A DNA stretch of 35,828 nucleotides, taken from the NCBI RefSeq assembly GCF_024124745.1, contig NZ_JAMXRU010000021.1:1-35828 (forward strand), written 5' to 3'. Positions 33,073 to 35,828 of this stretch are shown in pieces (the stretch's first letter is position 1; the number at the start of each line of letters is the position of its first letter). Both the position numbers and the translations under genes were made by a program. The DNA comes from Aeromicrobium sp. CnD17-E (GTDB taxonomy: Bacteria > Actinomycetota > Actinomycetes > Propionibacteriales > Nocardioidaceae). The notes beneath the pieces were generated by a model. It was not told the origin of the DNA. It did not search any database and saw only the letters and a list, made by a program, of their open reading frames with translations.

Positions 33073-35828
33073 GGGGGGACGGTCGCCGACGCACGCGCCT
33101 GGTCGCGTGGTCCGCGGTGCTCGTGGCGCTCGCGTTCGCCCAGGCCCCGGGTCGGGTCGTCACCGACACCAAGCTCGACCTCACGGTCGACCCGTGGGGG
33201 TTCCTGGGCCGGGCCCTGACGCTCTGGGACCCGTCGGGCGCGTTCGGCCAGGTGCAGAACCAGGCGTACGGGTACCTGTTCCCGATGGGCCCGTTCTTCG
33301 GGCTGGGTGACCTCGCGCAGCTGCCCCCGTGGGTCGTCCAGCGTGCGTGGTGGGCCGTGGTGCTGGTCGTCGCGTTCGTCGGGGTGGTGAAGCTGGCCGA
33401 GGCCCTCGGCATCGGCTCGGACGCCTCGCGGATCGTCGCGGCGCTCGCCTTCGCGCTGTCGCCGCGCATGCTGTCGGTGCTGGGGCCGTCGTCCATCGAG
33501 GTGTGGCCGTCGGCGGTGGCCCCGTGGGTGATCCTCCCGCTCGTCCTCGGCGCCCGGCGTGGCGACCCGCGCCGGTACGCGGCGCTCAGCGCGCTCGCCG
33601 TGGGCGCGGTCGGTGGCGTCAACGCGGTCGCCACCTTCGCGGTCGTCCCGCTCGCCGGCTGGTTCCTGCTCGTCGGGGCGAGCGGGCCGCGACGTCGCGC
33701 CCTGCTGCTGTGGTGGCCGCCGCTCGTGCTGGCCGTGACCTGCTGGTGGATCCTGCCGCTCCTGCTGCTGGGCCGCTACAGCCCGCCGTTCCTCGACTAC
33801 ATCGAGTCCGCACCGACCACGACGTTCGCGGCGACCGTGCTCGACGCGCTGCGCGGCACGACCAACTGGGTGCCCTACGTCGACCTCTGGTCCGACGCCG
33901 GACGCCTCCTCGTGACCGACCGGCTGCTCATCCTGAACGGCGTGCTCGTGCTGGCGCTCGGTCTCGTGGGACTCGCGCGGCGCGACGTGCCGCACCGTCG
34001 CTACCTGGTCACCGGGCTGGTGCTGGGGCTCGTCGCGGTCACCGCGGGCCACGTGGGCGCGACGCGGGGCCTCGGGGCGACCGACGTCCAGGCCCTGCTC
34101 GACGGCGTGCTGTCGCCCGTGCGCAACACCCACAAGTTCGACGTGCTGGTGCGGCTGCCGCTCGTGCTGGGACTCGCGCACCTGCTGGGCGTCCTCCTGG
34201 CGCGCGGGTCGGGCGCGGTGCGACGCACGAACGCCGTCGGTGTGGCCGTGCTGGCCTGCGCGGCGCTCGCCGGCGCGACGGCGCCGGCGTGGACCGGGCA
34301 CGTCGCCCCGCGCGGCAGCTACGTCGACGTGCCGCAGTACTGGACCCAGACCGCCGACTGGCTCGCCGACAACGCACCCGGACGGGCCCTGCTGCTGCCG
34401 GCGACGACGTTCGGCGAGTACGCGTGGGGTCGCACGAACGACGAGCCGCTGCAGCCGCTGGCCCGCTCGCCGTGGGCGGTCCGTAACGTCATCCCGCTCA
34501 CGCCGGGCGGCACGATCGAGTGGATGGACGCGGTCTCTGCGGCGCTCGAGTCCGGTCGCGGCGATGCCGGTCTCGCGGCGACCTTGCGACGCGCCGGTGT
34601 GCGCACGTTCGTGGTCCGGTTCGACGTCTCCCGCTCCGGCGACGTGCTGTCGCCGGAGACCGTGCGGTCGACGCTGCTCAGCACGCCGGGTGTGCGACGC
34701 GCCGCGGGCTTCGGCCCGGTCATCGGCGGCGGACCCCGGCTCGACGGCGCCGACGGGGCGGGACCGTTCGTCGACGCCGGGCTGCAGGCCCCGCGACAGG
34801 CCGTCGAGGTCTTCGTGCTCGACGGTGTCGACCCGTCGCGCACCGCCACGCCGACGTCGCGGACGGGCGTGCTGGTCGGCGACGCGCGGTCGCTGCTGCG
34901 TCTGGAGCAGCGCGGGGCCGCTCCGCCGACGACGGTGATGGCGCAGGACGTGGCCGGCGACGAGCTCGACGACGCACCGGTCGTGCTGACCGACGGCAAC
35001 CGGCGCCGCGAGGCCGACTTCGCGGCCGTCCGCGACAACCGGTCGGCCTCGCTGACCCGGCAGGAGCCGTGGCGGGCCGACCGGCCCGTCCACCGGTACT
35101 CCCAGGACGCCGTCGAGCCGTGGTCGACGGTGCCGGTGCTGCGCGGTGCCAAGGCGCTCACGGCGTCGTCGTCGCGGTCCGACGCCGGGGCCTCGCCGTG
35201 GACCGACCCGTCGGCGAGCCCGTGGGCGGCGTTCGACCGCGACCCGACGACGGCGTGGACCGCGGATCCCGGCCGGTTCGACCGGAAGGCCTGGATCGAC
35301 CTCGACCTCGGCCGCGAGGTCGACCTCGGCATCGTGCCGATCACCGCGGCCGGCCGCGACGGCGAGGAGCGCCGGGTGCGGGTGACGACGCAGGACGGAC
35401 CGCGCGACGTCGTGCTCCGCGACGGTCGTGCCGTCCTCGTGGAGGTCGGCCGGGTCTCTCGGCTGCGGATCAGCGGAGCCACGAGCGCCGAGCGCCCCCT
35501 CGCCCTCCAGGAGGTGGGGATCCCGGACGCGGTGGGCCTCGCGCGACCCCTCCGTCTCCCGCTCCTGCCCCGAGGATGGGCGGCGCCGGCCACGGTGCTC
35601 CTGCAGGCCGACGTGGGCGCGGCCGACGGCTGCTCCGTCGTCGAGGGCGTGCAGAACTGCTCGGACCGTCACGTCCGCGAGGTCGAGGACGCCGGCGCGC
35701 TCGATCGGATCGTCCCCCTGCGCACCGCCGCGCGGTACCGGCCGTCGATGACCGTCACCGGCCGTGGCGGCCGGGCGCTCGACGCCCTCGTGCAGCGCGG
35801 TCGGCTCGCCACCGTGGAGGTCTCGTCG
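33039..35828 (+). CDS. aftD: AftD-type alpha-(1->3)-arabinofuranosyltransferase, truncated by window end
   Basis: A frame open from 33030 to the last base; 930 residues are visible from GTG 33039 (GAGGTGG 5 nt upstream), and homologues run to about 1400. The GT-C region starts DTKLDLTVDPWGFLGRAL and NQAYGYLFPMGPFF, the recognised DUF3367/AftD blocks, with about a dozen helices to residue 430. VRNTHKFDVLVRLPL is the other conserved region. A soluble part follows, with a discoidin-like (F5/8 C, CBM32 type) segment from about 725: SPWAAFDRDPTTAWTADPG, then IDLDLGREVDLG. In mycobacteria AftD adds arabinofuranose branches to cell-wall arabinan outside the membrane. The start is uncertain: GTG 33117 is the alternative but would cut into the first helix. 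Confidence 0.9.
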   Translation, partial: MEPRDRAAQTLRGDGRRRTRLVAWSAVLVALAFAQAPGRVVTDTKLDLTVDPWGFLGRALTLWDPSGAFGQVQNQAYGYLFPMGPFFGLGDLAQLPPWVVQRAWWAVVLVVAFVGVVKLAEALGIGSDASRIVAALAFALSPRMLSVLGPSSIEVWPSAVAPWVILPLVLGARRGDPRRYAALSALAVGAVGGVNAVATFAVVPLAGWFLLVGASGPRRRALLLWWPPLVLAVTCWWILPLLLLGRYSPPFLDYIESAPTTTFAATVLDALRGTTNWVPYVDLWSDAGRLLVTDRLLILNGVLVLALGLVGLARRDVPHRRYLVTGLVLGLVAVTAGHVGATRGLGATDVQALLDGVLSPVRNTHKFDVLVRLPLVLGLAHLLGVLLARGSGAVRRTNAVGVAVLACAALAGATAPAWTGHVAPRGSYVDVPQYWTQTADWLADNAPGRALLLPATTFGEYAWGRTNDEPLQPLARSPWAVRNVIPLTPGGTIEWMDAVSAALESGRGDAGLAATLRRAGVRTFVVRFDVSRSGDVLSPETVRSTLLSTPGVRRAAGFGPVIGGGPRLDGADGAGPFVDAGLQAPRQAVEVFVLDGVDPSRTATPTSRTGVLVGDARSLLRLEQRGAAPPTTVMAQDVAGDELDDAPVVLTDGNRRREADFAAVRDNRSASLTRQEPWRADRPVHRYSQDAVEPWSTVPVLRGAKALTASSSRSDAGASPWTDPSASPWAAFDRDPTTAWTADPGRFDRKAWIDLDLGREVDLGIVPITAAGRDGEERRVRVTTQDGPRDVVLRDGRAVLVEVGRVSRLRISGATSAERPLALQEVGIPDAVGLARPLRLPLLPRGWAAPATVLLQADVGAADGCSVVEGVQNCSDRHVREVEDAGALDRIVPLRTAARYRPSMTVTGRGGRALDALVQRGRLATVEVSS

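Noticed and set aside
32979-35672. 897-residue minus-strand open frame opposite the AftD-type gene
   Set aside because: Composition is typical of an antisense shadow (Arg/Glu/Gly/His-rich, no motif), while the plus strand encodes clear AftD blocks.

Overview
This window is a contiguous, very GC-rich stretch of an actinomycete chromosome. Codon third positions are almost all G or C, GTG starts are common, and the gene order trpC-trpB-trpA-lgt ... pyk ... PdtaR-type ANTAR regulator ... polA is, from memory, the same backbone order as in Mycobacterium tuberculosis (Rv1611-Rv1629). The accessory features (DUF3072 protein, HGxxPAAW protein, no mycolate genes seen) make a Propionibacteriales/Nocardioidaceae-like organism my best guess, but that is inference only.

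Layout. 1-2.5 kb: the end of a gene of unknown function coupled to a bacterial sugar transferase, then three small membrane proteins (HGxxPAAW, RDD, a four-helix protein) ending in a clear hairpin terminator. 2.6-6.4 kb: trpC, a tiny GTG-started ORF with two Trp codons just before its stop, then trpB-trpA-lgt with overlapping stops and starts. 6.5-7.2 kb: VIT1/CCC1-family transporter, apparently leaderless. 7.3-13.5 kb: glutamate synthase gltB-gltD behind a structured 5' leader and ended by a 16-bp hairpin. 13.6-16.2 kb: pyruvate kinase, DUF3072 protein, tRNA-Leu(CAA) on the minus strand, ANTAR response regulator. 16.3-22.4 kb: a branched-chain amino acid type ABC transporter, with the lipoprotein gene livK rightward and livH-livM-livG-livF leftward, converging on a 625-bp gene-free region that holds an ordered array of palindromes and hairpins. 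22.4-23.8 kb: divergent DUF554 membrane protein and GNAT acetyltransferase. 23.8-27.8 kb: polA bracketed by two copies of a mosaic palindromic repeat element. 27.8 kb to the end: a cell-envelope polysaccharide region (flippase-like protein, GT-C-like membrane protein, DUF2613-like peptide, GT4 glycosyltransferase, methyltransferase, and a truncated AftD-type arabinofuranosyltransferase).

How the parts work together: the core supplies tryptophan synthesis, prelipoprotein diacylglyceryl transfer (Lgt, which would lipidate the LivK lipoprotein), glutamate synthesis from glutamine, the last step of glycolysis, and DNA repair/replication polymerase I. The two ends are envelope glycan genes.

The least ordinary material is not protein-coding: (1) a putative Trp-responsive leader peptide placed inside the trp operon between trpC and trpB; (2) the livK/livF convergent palindrome array; (3) the two repeat elements in the same orientation on each side of polA; and (4) a strong tendency to leaderless transcripts, with seven genes having a TAnnnT hexamer ending 6-7 nt before the start codon. 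A LivH permease with an extra secreted beta-type domain at its N-terminus is the most unusual protein. Everything is read by eye; no database search was possible.
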